Positions 53,385-61,679 of a stretch of DNA of 64,000 nucleotides are shown here, in pieces. Position 1 is the stretch's first letter. Each line of letters starts with the position of its first letter. This DNA is from Vitreoscilla massiliensis. Its GTDB lineage: Bacteria > Pseudomonadota > Gammaproteobacteria > Burkholderiales > Neisseriaceae. The position numbers and the translations under genes are program-made. Location: positions 186,001 to 250,000 of the forward strand of contig NZ_LN898221.1 of the NCBI RefSeq assembly GCF_001457815.1, in the 5' to 3' direction. The notes beneath the pieces were generated by a model that was not told the origin of the DNA, ran no database searches, and was given only the letters and a program-made list of their open reading frames with translations.

Positions 53385-54364
53385 AGCGTTAACACCATGC
53401 CCGCAATGCTAAAGCCGGCGGCCGTACCGATGAGCATCATGGTTTGGCCTTTGCGCGCGCGGCCAGTGCGAAACGCCTCATGCAAGGCGGTCGGTATCGA
53501 CGCCGCCACTTGGTTGCCGTGGGTGGCGTAAATGTCGATGACTTGCTCACTGCTGAGGCCCAAGCGCGATTTGATGTGTTGCATGGCCAAATGGCTGGCC
53601 TGATGCGGCACCACCACATCGATGTTTTGCGGTTTAAAGTCCAGTTCGGCAAACAAACACTGCATAAACGATGGCATCAATTGCGACGCCAGTTTGAATA
53701 CAGGTTTGCCTTGCATGCGGAAATAATGGTCGCTGGTGTCCAAACCCATGCGCGGATTGCGGTGAGTGCCGCCGGCGCGGATTTCACACAAATCGCGCCC
53801 TTGTGGGTGGGTTTCCAAACGGTAGGCAATGCAAGCGGCGCGGCCATCGCCTTGTTCGACGATAACAGCGGCCGCACCGTCACCAAAAATCAACGAAGAC
53901 TCGTGGTCTTGCCAATTTAGACCGCGCGAGGCGATTTCCGCTGAAACAATGGCAATGCGGCGGTACAGGCCGGTTTGTAATAAAGCCGTAGCTTGAAACA
54001 AGGCAGTGACGAAGCTGACGCAACTGGCATTGATGTCAAACGCAGGCAAGCCCGCTTTAAGACCACTGGCGGCAATGATGGCACTGGCGGTATACGGCAA
54101 TGCTTGTTCAGGAATGGCGCTGGCGCAGATGAGCAAATCGATGCTGTCCAAGGCAATGTCGTGGTGGGCGCAGGCATCGTGTAAGGCAGCGGCGGCCAAT
54201 TGCGATTGGCTGGTTGTGTTGTCGGCGAAATGGCGCCACAACAGGCCGGATTTTTTTTCAACACTGCCGGCTTTTAAGCCCAATTGGGCATCCAAATCGG
54301 TCGATAACACCCGTTGAGAGGGCAAGGCTTTGCCGGTGGCAATGATGGAAATGGGCAGTTTCAT
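53381..54364 (-). CDS. KAS III/OleA-like condensing enzyme of the cluster
   Basis: 327 residues of thiolase fold. The catalytic set is complete: Cys115 in DINASCVSF, His254 in VPHQAS and Asn284 in THGNQVAASIP. The central GDGAAAVIV motif is also there. KAS III enzymes condense an acyl thioester with malonyl-ACP, while OleA joins two acyl-CoAs. Which applies is not visible. First gene of the operon, with a short upstream gap to yicC, so the promoter must lie in 54365-54461 or the genes are read through from yicC. It is clearly separate from a housekeeping fabH setting, as no fab genes are near. Confidence 0.92.
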   Translation of the reverse strand: MKLPISIIATGKALPSQRVLSTDLDAQLGLKAGSVEKKSGLLWRHFADNTTSQSQLAAAALHDACAHHDIALDSIDLLICASAIPEQALPYTASAIIAASGLKAGLPAFDINASCVSFVTALFQATALLQTGLYRRIAIVSAEIASRGLNWQDHESSLIFGDGAAAVIVEQGDGRAACIAYRLETHPQGRDLCEIRAGGTHRNPRMGLDTSDHYFRMQGKPVFKLASQLMPSFMQCLFAELDFKPQNIDVVVPHQASHLAMQHIKSRLGLSSEQVIDIYATHGNQVAASIPTALHEAFRTGRARKGQTMMLIGTAAGFSIAGMVLTL

Positions 54365-54461
54365 GGCAGCGCGTCCGCAAGTACGACGGGATTTGATGAT
54401 GCCACAGCATACAGCAAATCCCGTTATTCACCACAAAACAGCGGCATATTTTGCTACTTGT

Positions 54462-55328
54462 TTACTCGATATTCTGTACTTGCTCGCGCATTTGCTCAAT
54501 CAGCACTTTCAGCTGCATTGAGGCGTTGGAACACTCGATGGCAATGGCTTTGCTGCCCAAGGTATTGGCTTCGCGGTTCAATTCTTGCATCAAAAAATCC
54601 AAGCGTTTGCCCACTGCGCCTTTGCCCTCGCTGACGATGCGTTCCACTTCGGTAATGTGGCCTTTTAAGCGCGACATTTCTTCGTCGACATCGGCTTTTT
54701 GCATGAATATGGCAAATTCTTGTTTGATGCGGTCGTCTTCGATGGTGTCCAAAGCCTCGCGCAAACGCTGCTCAGACTTGTCCAAATGCGCTTGCACCAA
54801 GTTTGGGAACACGGCCTGTAACTCGTCAACGATGACGCGCATTTGCGCCAAACGCTCCAACAAATGCTGCGCCAATTTCTCGCCTTCGCGTTTGCGTGAG
54901 GCATTGAAGTCTTGCAAGGCGCTGCTTAACATGCCCAAGACAGCGGCCTGTAAACCCTCGGCATCGGTTTCCGATTGCGCCACCACGCCAGGGAAACGCA
55001 AAATATCGGCCACACTCAAAGCCTGCAAATGCGGGTATTCGGTGGTCAAATCGCTGTTAATGGCCGCCAATTCATCGACCAATTCGCGATTCAAATGCAA
55101 ACCGCTTTGTTCAGCGATGGCTTGGATGTAAACGCGGCATTCCAATTTACCACGCGCCACCGCCGCGGCGATGCTTTCACGCATTTTGCCTTCGAGCACG
55201 CGCAAATCGTCTGCCATCTTAAATTGCAAGTCCAAATAACGGTGGTTGACGGCGCGCAATTCCAAATTGATGCGCTCACGGCCAAAGTCTTGTTGGGCAC
55301 TGGCAAAACCAGTCATGCTGTTGATCAT
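54462..55328 (-). CDS. yicC: YicC-family endoribonuclease-like protein
   Basis: 288 residues. N-terminal family signature INSMTGFASAQQDF and ELRAVNHRYLDLQFKM, C-terminal DUF1732 (KGAVGKRLDFLMQELNREANTLGSKA). E. coli YicC has been reported to have endoribonuclease activity. It is divergent from rph, a conserved pairing. In-frame repeats encode LQAV and GLQAAVLG. The start ATG follows AAAGTACCCATT, with a weak ribosome site. Confidence 0.93.
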   Translation of the reverse strand: MINSMTGFASAQQDFGRERINLELRAVNHRYLDLQFKMADDLRVLEGKMRESIAAAVARGKLECRVYIQAIAEQSGLHLNRELVDELAAINSDLTTEYPHLQALSVADILRFPGVVAQSETDAEGLQAAVLGMLSSALQDFNASRKREGEKLAQHLLERLAQMRVIVDELQAVFPNLVQAHLDKSEQRLREALDTIEDDRIKQEFAIFMQKADVDEEMSRLKGHITEVERIVSEGKGAVGKRLDFLMQELNREANTLGSKAIAIECSNASMQLKVLIEQMREQVQNIE

Positions 55329-55462
55329 AATGGGTACTTTCTAAGCGGGAAATACAACATGCCATCACCATAACGGCCACAGCAAAAGTTAATAAATGCG
55401 TTAATTAAGTTGCAGTGCAAAAAAATCTCATGCAGCCCCGCCTCAATGCGGTTTATCTAGGC

Positions 55463-55468
55463 TATAAT
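55463..55468 (+). promoter_or_regulatory. Possible -10 box for rph
   Basis: TATAAT 34 bases before the rph ATG. No convincing -35 is seen upstream. Confidence 0.35.
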
Positions 55469-55501
55469 CGACGTTTTGAAACACCTGTGTGCCTAGCTTA
55501 C

Positions 55502-56239
55502 ATGAACGAGCCCATTATCCGCCAACACCGCCAGCCAAATCAAATCCGTCCGATTACCATTACCCCCAATTACCTGCCGCATGCCGAAGGCTCGGTATTG
55601 ATTGAGTGTGGCAACACGCGCGTGATTTGTACCGCTTCGGTTGAGGAAAATGTACCGGGCTTTTTGCGCGGCCAAGGTTTGGGTTGGGTCACGGCCGAAT
55701 ACGGCATGTTACCGCGTTCCACCGGTTCACGCATGCGCCGTGAAGCCGCGGCGGGCAAACAATCGGGTCGCACCCAAGAAATCCAACGCTTAATCGGCCG
55801 CTCTTTGCGCGCGGTGGTAGACCGCAGCAAATTGGGCGAGCGCCAAATCTTGATCGATTGCGATGTGATTACTGCCGACGGTGGCACCCGCACCGCCAGC
55901 ATCACCGGCGCGTTTGTGGCTTTGCAATTGGCAATCAATGGTTTAATCAAACAAGGCTTGATTGCTGAAAATCCCATTACTGAGCAAGTGGCCGCCGTAT
56001 CGGTAGGCGTGGTGAATGGTGTGGCCTTATTGGATTTGGATTATCCCGAAGATTCCGGCTGCGATTCGGATGTCAATGTGGTGATGACAGCCAGTGGCAA
56101 AATCGTCGAAGTGCAAGGCACGGCCGAAGGCGCGACCTTCAGCATAGACGAATTGAATACCTTATTGAAATTGGCCGAACACGGCATCAAAGAATTATTG
56201 GATCATCAACAACATGCCCTGCAGTCACAAGCTGCCTGA
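55502..56239 (+). CDS. rph: Ribonuclease PH
   Basis: 245 residues from the ATG at 55502, matching the family start; an upstream frame from 55415 crosses the promoter. Phosphorolytic 3'-5' exoribonuclease that trims tRNA 3' ends, acting as a hexamer. GSVLIECGNTRVICTASVEE, GWVTAEYGMLPRSTGSR, RTQEIQRLIGRSLRAVVD and DCDVITADGGTRTASITGA are family hallmarks with the phosphate-binding residues. Head-to-head with yicC. Confidence 0.97.
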   Translation: MNEPIIRQHRQPNQIRPITITPNYLPHAEGSVLIECGNTRVICTASVEENVPGFLRGQGLGWVTAEYGMLPRSTGSRMRREAAAGKQSGRTQEIQRLIGRSLRAVVDRSKLGERQILIDCDVITADGGTRTASITGAFVALQLAINGLIKQGLIAENPITEQVAAVSVGVVNGVALLDLDYPEDSGCDSDVNVVMTASGKIVEVQGTAEGATFSIDELNTLLKLAEHGIKELLDHQQHALQSQAA

Positions 56240-56322
56240 ATATTCTTCAGCAATACCATCATTACCGATGATGGGGCACAAACTTGATGCGCTTGACTTA
56301 ACTTAAACGGAAGCAAAGAAAC

Positions 56323-57564
56323 ATGGCATTAATCGTACAAAAATACGGTGGCACTTCAGTGGGTTCGCCAGAACGCATTAAAAACGTGGCCAACCGCATT
56401 GCCAAATTCAAAGCAGCTGGCCACGATGTGGTGGTGGTCGTGTCTGCAATGAGTGGCGAAACCAACCGTTTGGTGGCTTTGGCTGAGGCGATGCAAGAGT
56501 ATCCAGATCCGCGCGAGATGGATGTGATTTTAGCAACGGGTGAACAAGTGACCATAGGCTTATTGGCCATGGCCTTGAAAAACATCGGCTTGGATGCCAA
56601 GAGCTATACCGGTTGGCAAGTGGCGGTCACCACCGACTCTTCGCACACCAAAGCACGCATCGAAGACATAGACGCCGATCACATTCATGCCGACATCAAA
56701 GAAGGCAAAGTCATCATCGTGGCTGGCTTCCAAGGTGTGGACAGCAATCGCGACATCACCACTTTGGGGCGTGGCGGTTCAGACACTTCTGCCGTGGCGA
56801 TGGCGGCGGCATTGAAAGCCGACGAATGCCAAATTTACACCGATGTGGACGGCGTTTACACCACCGACCCACGCGTGGTGCCTGAAGCACGCCGCTTGAA
56901 AACCATTTCATTTGAAGAAATGTTGGAATTGGCGAGCTTGGGTTCTAAAGTTTTGCAAATCCGTTCGGTTGAGTTTGCCGGCAAATACAAAGTGCGCTTG
57001 CGCGTATTGAGCAGTTTACAAGAAGGTGGCGAAGGCACCCTGATTACCTTTGAAGAGGACGAAGACATGGAAAAAGCAGCAGTGGTAGGCATCGCCTTCG
57101 ATAAAAACCAAGCACGTATCAATGTACGCGGCGTACCTGACAAGCCAGGCATTGCTTACCAAATCTTGGGTGCAGTGGCCGATGCCAACATCGAAGTGGA
57201 CATGATCATCCAAAACGTGGGCAACGAAGGCACGACCGACTTCTCATTCACCGTACCACGCGGCGACTACCAACGCACCTTGAACATCTTGCATGAAGTG
57301 CAAAAAAACATCGGCGCGCAAATCGTTGATGGCGACAACACTGTGTGCAAAGTGTCTATCGTAGGCGTGGGCATGCGCTCACACGTGGGCGTGGCGTCTA
57401 CCATGTTCCGTACCTTGGCCGAAGAAGGCATCAACATTCAAATGATTTCAACTTCAGAAATCAAAGTATCGGTGTTGATCGACGAGAAATACTTGGAATT
57501 GGCAACCCGCGTCTTGCACAGCGTGTTCGGCTTAGACGACCCAAGCAAAGTGGCACAAGCTTAA
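56323..57564 (+). CDS. lysC: Aspartate kinase
   Basis: 413 residues, a single-function aspartokinase that phosphorylates aspartate, the first step towards lysine, threonine and methionine. The ATP/aspartate site KYGGTSVGSPERI opens the chain and two ACT domains (about 265-413) sense end products. An in-frame ATG at 57067 (residue 249, AGAGG upstream, protein MEKAAVVGIAF) matches where other alpha2beta2 aspartokinases make a separate beta subunit. Threonine or lysine inhibition is therefore likely. A repeat hairpin follows. Confidence 0.96.
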   Translation: MALIVQKYGGTSVGSPERIKNVANRIAKFKAAGHDVVVVVSAMSGETNRLVALAEAMQEYPDPREMDVILATGEQVTIGLLAMALKNIGLDAKSYTGWQVAVTTDSSHTKARIEDIDADHIHADIKEGKVIIVAGFQGVDSNRDITTLGRGGSDTSAVAMAAALKADECQIYTDVDGVYTTDPRVVPEARRLKTISFEEMLELASLGSKVLQIRSVEFAGKYKVRLRVLSSLQEGGEGTLITFEEDEDMEKAAVVGIAFDKNQARINVRGVPDKPGIAYQILGAVADANIEVDMIIQNVGNEGTTDFSFTVPRGDYQRTLNILHEVQKNIGAQIVDGDNTVCKVSIVGVGMRSHVGVASTMFRTLAEEGINIQMISTSEIKVSVLIDEKYLELATRVLHSVFGLDDPSKVAQA

Positions 57565-57584
57565 ACACGGCAACACACATTAAT

Positions 57585-57616
57585 AAAGCGGCCTGTAACT
57601 GTTTACAGGCCGCTTT
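57585..57616. terminator. DUS-like inverted pair after lysC
   Basis: Facing copies with A and T flanks, 21 bases after the lysC stop codon. Confidence 0.78.
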
Positions 57617-57939
57617 CTCATGCCACACATAATTGTATTGCATCCAATCACACATTGCTGTTTGAATGTGGTGTGCGCAGCGTATGTTTGTCCATAAGCA
57701 TGCAGTCGTGAGCAACAGTTTGTGTCTCCAAGCTAACCCATAATCCGATGAACTTCACAAATCCATTGCAACGAAAAGCCATTCAACAAGACGCTTATCC
57801 CATTACTGCACATGCGGCCTGTAAACGCCATAAACATACGCAAAACCAGCACCACACAGCTTAAACCCAAATTGGATTCACCTTATGACTACAGCGCCAT
57901 CAAACCAGCCCACACAGCAGCATTCTCAGAGACATCCAC
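57617..57939. other. Intergenic region between lysC and the rtcB-like gene
   Basis: About 320 bases between convergent genes. One single repeat copy lies at 57812-57826; nothing else is recognised. Confidence 0.45.
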
Positions 57940-59340
57940 TCACGCCTTAAACGTAAACCACGGCTTGAGTCTGGCCACGGGTTCGAGCAAGCCCGCCGCT
58001 TGCTGCGCCGCGATGACGGGCTTTACCGCTTTATAGGCTTGCGGCGCTTCCTCGCGCAAACGCTCAGGCTTTAAGGTGATACATTCAAACGGCAAACCGT
58101 TATGCTCAGACGCGTTGTGCTGGCGCATCGCTTGGCGCCGCACCGAACGCCCCGCCCCGTGTGAACATGACCACAGCCAATCGGGATGGCCCAAACCTGC
58201 CACCACAAACGAGTAGTCGCCCATAGAGCCGGGGATTAAGGCCAGCTTGCCTGCATGCGCCGGCGTCGCACCTTTGCGGTGAATGTTCATGCCTTGCTCT
58301 TGCAAGACGACATTGTGCGACACATCCACCACCACGCGGCTGTGGTCGCTGCCCAAGACTTGCCGCAAACCGGCACGCACCAATTCGGTGATGGAGATGC
58401 GGTTGGCCCACGCATAGCGCGCCGCGCCGCCCATCGCCAACAAATACTCGGCGGCGCTGCTGCCGGCCAAGGCAAACAAACCTGAAGTGGGGTATTTTTC
58501 GGTCGCAGGCCATGCTGCCTTGGCCTTGTCTTGCCAACGCTGACCGACATAAAAACCGACATCGCGCGAACCGGTATGCACCATAATGACCACCTCGCCC
58601 AGTTTCAGGCCGGAAGCATACGCCCAGTGGCGTTGCAAAATTTCGTCTACCACTTGGATTTCGACAAAATGGTTGCCCGAACCAACCGTGCCCAAACTGG
58701 CAGGACGCAAGATGGCACGCTGTTCAAAAAACGCTTCAGGCGCATAGCGACTGTCGGCCTGTATCTTATCGGCATCGAGGATGTGCGCCAGCTCTGCCTG
58801 CATGCGCGCTCTGTCGGCATGTTGCCACAGACCCGCTGCTGGCAAAGCCGCCAACCATGCATCCAAGCCCTGATCAAACAGCGCCCACATCGCTTGCGGT
58901 GTCACCGGCAAATCGCGCTGATCCTCCAATAACAAGGCTTTCAACACTTGCTTTAAACTGGCCACATGCGGCAATAACTGTTTCATTTGCAAGCCGGTGG
59001 CGATTAAGCGCATGCCGCAATTGATGTCGGTGCCTATGGCCGCAGGGATGACCATGTCGGCACTGGTAGCAACAATACTGCCGACAGGTGCGATGCTGCC
59101 AGGATGAAAATCAGGCGTGGCGCGAGCACTGAGCACTTTGCCTGGGTGCTCAGGCAGGTGTACAGCGGCAAAATCCAGCAATTGCAACACGGCTTTTTCT
59201 TCTAAGGGCAAAGCCTCAGGCAACAGCAATTGCGCGTGCGCACCATCGCTGGCGCGATGGAAACGGTAAACCGCATGATCATAAGTGGTGTGTATTCCCA
59301 AACGGGACAGGCGTTTTTGTAAACGCAAAAAAGAAGACAT
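57940..59340 (-). CDS. RtcB-family RNA ligase
   Basis: About 466 residues from the ATG at 59340; a GTG at 59388 is an alternative. RtcB seals 2',3'-cyclic phosphate and 5'-OH RNA ends, using GTP and Mn2+. The metal and active-site motifs are visible: GTDINCGM (Asp105, Cys108), GSGNHFVEIQ, VHTGSRDVGF and SHGAGRSVRR. Bacterial RtcB repairs tRNA or damaged RNA and often sits with rtcA or a sigma-54 activator (rtcR), neither seen here. Single gene. Confidence 0.87.
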   Translation of the reverse strand: MSSFLRLQKRLSRLGIHTTYDHAVYRFHRASDGAHAQLLLPEALPLEEKAVLQLLDFAAVHLPEHPGKVLSARATPDFHPGSIAPVGSIVATSADMVIPAAIGTDINCGMRLIATGLQMKQLLPHVASLKQVLKALLLEDQRDLPVTPQAMWALFDQGLDAWLAALPAAGLWQHADRARMQAELAHILDADKIQADSRYAPEAFFEQRAILRPASLGTVGSGNHFVEIQVVDEILQRHWAYASGLKLGEVVIMVHTGSRDVGFYVGQRWQDKAKAAWPATEKYPTSGLFALAGSSAAEYLLAMGGAARYAWANRISITELVRAGLRQVLGSDHSRVVVDVSHNVVLQEQGMNIHRKGATPAHAGKLALIPGSMGDYSFVVAGLGHPDWLWSCSHGAGRSVRRQAMRQHNASEHNGLPFECITLKPERLREEAPQAYKAVKPVIAAQQAAGLLEPVARLKPWFTFKA

Positions 59341-59503
59341 ATGAGCTACTTTCAGAAAAACAAATACATTGCCTCCAGCTGTATTCACAGCCAGAGACTT
59401 GTTTTTCCTGCAGCAGCAGAGTCAGGAAGAATGGCGTGCATGATAAGAGGCCACACTCTAAAAGTAAACCGTTTTTTGTGATTTGTTAAGCCACATCAAT
59501 ACC

Positions 59504-59516
59504 AGCGGCCTGTAAA
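59504..59516 (+). repeat. Single DUS-like repeat
   Basis: One forward copy, AGCGGCCTGTAAA, 70 bases ahead of the outer-membrane protein gene. Confidence 0.7.
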
Positions 59517-59587
59517 GCTTGAAAATACGGGCACGGCTGTTATGCTGCCTGTCGAAACAATCCTACACACATCCTAAAGAAGTTTGC

Positions 59588-60676
59588 ATGTTAAAAATCC
59601 CTCTCAGCTGCGGCTTATTGCTGCTCAGCGCCCACAGTCCCCTGCTTTGGGCCGAAACCACTGCTCAAGCGGCGCCAGAGCGCAATGCCTTAGGCGAGCT
59701 TATTGAAACCACGGTCGAAGATTGGGGCGAGCGTGTGCCACAATTATTGCCCGCGCAAAGCGACCGCGCTACCGTGCCGCCGCAAACCGAAACCGAAGAC
59801 GCCACCAAGCTAGACCAACACCACGGTAAATGGCGCCGCCGCATAGACACTTGGGCACATGGCATAGACGATTGGTTTGGTGAACCCGACCCCGACCGCC
59901 CTGCCAGCGCCAATGTGCGGCTGATGTTAGACCAAACATGGAGCGAGCACGAAGGCTACCATGTCAAACCTCGCATACGCGGCCGCATCAAATTGCCGAC
60001 CTTGGAGCGCCGCTTCAGCGTGGTGTTTGGTGACGACAGTTTGGACGACCAATTGGCCACATCTAGCCAGTTGCAAGACAACCACAGCGCCGTCAACTCA
60101 GACAAACGCTACGATGCCCGCAACACGCGTGAAAGCAATCAATCTTTGGCCTTGCGTTGGTCTAAAGGGATGAAAAACATCGGCGTCGATACTGATTTGG
60201 ACTTGGGTGTGCGCAGCGGCGACGATGTGTATGTGCGCGCCAAAGCCAGCAAAGACTGGCGCATTGCCGAACATGTGACCACGCGCGCCGAGCAAATTTA
60301 CCGCTATGGCATAGACAGCAAACACTATGTGCGCAGCAATTTTGAAATCAAACACCAGCGCGATGGCCAGCCGTTTATTGCCAACCAAGTGGATTTGACT
60401 TACGCCGATGACGACCAAGACGCCGGCATCAGCTGGGGCAACACCGTGCTACGCGAGCACCAATTTTTCAAAGGCAACCGCATGTCTTATGGCATCAGCG
60501 CCAGCGGCTCCAGCAAGAAAAGCCATTTCAACAGCTATGGGCCGTTTGTGTCGTGGCGCCAACCGTTTTTGCGCGATTGGTTTTTTGTGCAAGCCGATGT
60601 CAATTACAAAAACAACCGCGACGAAGACCGCGACCATGAAATCGGCACGTTTGTGCGCTTGGAAGCGATTTTTTAA
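59588..60676 (+). CDS. Putative outer-membrane protein
   Basis: 362 residues from the ATG at 59588 (AAAGAAG upstream). Signal peptide (LSCGLLLLSAHSPLLWAE). After a charged linker (about 25-95) the chain alternates polar and hydrophobic residues as in beta strands (VYVRAKASKDWRIAEHVTTR, YVRSNFEIKHQ, WFFVQADVNYKN) and ends in FVRLEAIF, a C-terminal Phe as in Bam-assembled barrels. No family recognised. Function unknown. Confidence 0.65.
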   Translation: MLKIPLSCGLLLLSAHSPLLWAETTAQAAPERNALGELIETTVEDWGERVPQLLPAQSDRATVPPQTETEDATKLDQHHGKWRRRIDTWAHGIDDWFGEPDPDRPASANVRLMLDQTWSEHEGYHVKPRIRGRIKLPTLERRFSVVFGDDSLDDQLATSSQLQDNHSAVNSDKRYDARNTRESNQSLALRWSKGMKNIGVDTDLDLGVRSGDDVYVRAKASKDWRIAEHVTTRAEQIYRYGIDSKHYVRSNFEIKHQRDGQPFIANQVDLTYADDDQDAGISWGNTVLREHQFFKGNRMSYGISASGSSKKSHFNSYGPFVSWRQPFLRDWFFVQADVNYKNNRDEDRDHEIGTFVRLEAIF

Positions 60677-60800
60677 ACCTAAGATTTTTAAACCAGCACA
60701 GTGGATGTCAACCCAAGCTGCGGGTTGGGTTTTGCATGCCATCGCTGTCGGTATGAAACAAGTGACTGTCATTGAATAAGATAAAATACGTATGTTGCAA

Positions 60801-60832
60801 TGTTTACAGGCCGCATCAGCGACCTGTAAACA
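60801..60832. terminator. DUS-like inverted pair with one altered arm
   Basis: Outward-pointing copies; the second arm reads GCGACCTGTAAA, one base away from consensus. Lies between the outer-membrane protein gene and the convergent hutC. Confidence 0.6.
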
Positions 60833-60856
60833 CATAAATAGCTTGGAGATAGTCTG

Positions 60857-61597
60857 TTAAGCTTGCGGGGCAAAGCGACCGCTTAAACGGTAGCGACTGC
60901 TGGGAAACCACAAGCGCACAAACGTCACCACCGCCCCTTGACTCCACGTGCGGCGTTGGATGACCAAACACGGCTCGCCTTTGGGCATGTACAGCGCGTC
61001 GGCGATGTGTTTGGGCGGCAACAGCGCTTCGACAATGTGTTCACCTTCGGAAATGGGCGCCATTGCGCTCAAATAATCATGTGCAGTGGTGCGCTGGTAG
61101 TCTTGTTCCAAATATTGCGCCGCCAATTGTGGGTTAACCCAACGGTCTTCAAATTGCACCGCGCGCCCGTCCTCATCGTGCACCATTTGGCTGTGAAACA
61201 CTTGCGCGCCCGGCACCACATTCAAGGCCAAAGCCACTTCAGCATCGGCGGCCACCCGTTCCAATGTCAAAATGTGGCAGCTGTGCACATGGCCACGGGC
61301 ACGGATTTCATCGGCAATGCTGTGCACCTCAAACAAGGCCGATTGGCTTTTGGGCTGTGCCACAAACGTGCCCACCCCTTGCAAACGCACCAAGCGCCCT
61401 TCATCGGTCAGTTCACGCAAGGCGCGGTTGATGGTCATGCGCGAAAAACCAAATTGCGCCACCAACTCGTGTTCGGAAGGCAGGCGCTGATTCACTTGCC
61501 AAACACCACTGTCGATTTGCTGCAATATGTGTTGTTTGACTTGCTCGTATAAGGGCTGGGGTATGTTCAGACTCATGGTCGGTCGCGGCTGTGACAT
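60857..61597 (-). CDS. hutC: Histidine utilisation repressor HutC (GntR family)
   Basis: About 246 residues from the ATG at 61597. GntR winged helix (LYEQVKQHILQQIDSGVWQVNQRLPSEHELVAQFGFSRMTINRALREL) followed by a UTRA effector domain. Its position after hutH marks it as the hut repressor, which binds operators ahead of hut genes and is released by urocanate. The C-terminal RTWSQGAVVTFVRLWFPSSRYRLSGRF is typical of HutC. A hairpin separates it from hutH. Confidence 0.93.
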   Translation of the reverse strand: MSQPRPTMSLNIPQPLYEQVKQHILQQIDSGVWQVNQRLPSEHELVAQFGFSRMTINRALRELTDEGRLVRLQGVGTFVAQPKSQSALFEVHSIADEIRARGHVHSCHILTLERVAADAEVALALNVVPGAQVFHSQMVHDEDGRAVQFEDRWVNPQLAAQYLEQDYQRTTAHDYLSAMAPISEGEHIVEALLPPKHIADALYMPKGEPCLVIQRRTWSQGAVVTFVRLWFPSSRYRLSGRFAPQA

Positions 61598-61633
61598 GGT
61601 AAATGCCCCATTGTAGCTGATTATGGAGAAAGA

Positions 61634-61660
61634 CAGGCATCTTGCGCCGCAAGATGCCTG
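61634..61660. terminator. Perfect hairpin between hutH and hutC
   Basis: CAGGCATCTTGCG and its exact complement with a 1-base centre, followed on the minus strand by a T-rich stretch. It could end or attenuate transcription between hutH and hutC, or be a binding site for HutC itself. Confidence 0.55.
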
Positions 61661-61679
61661 ACAAATACCCACTCGATGC

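Noticed and set aside
53381..54364. Housekeeping FabH (fatty-acid synthesis KAS III)
   Set aside because: No fab or plsX genes adjoin it. It is tightly coupled to an SDR, an MBL hydrolase and an adenylating enzyme instead.
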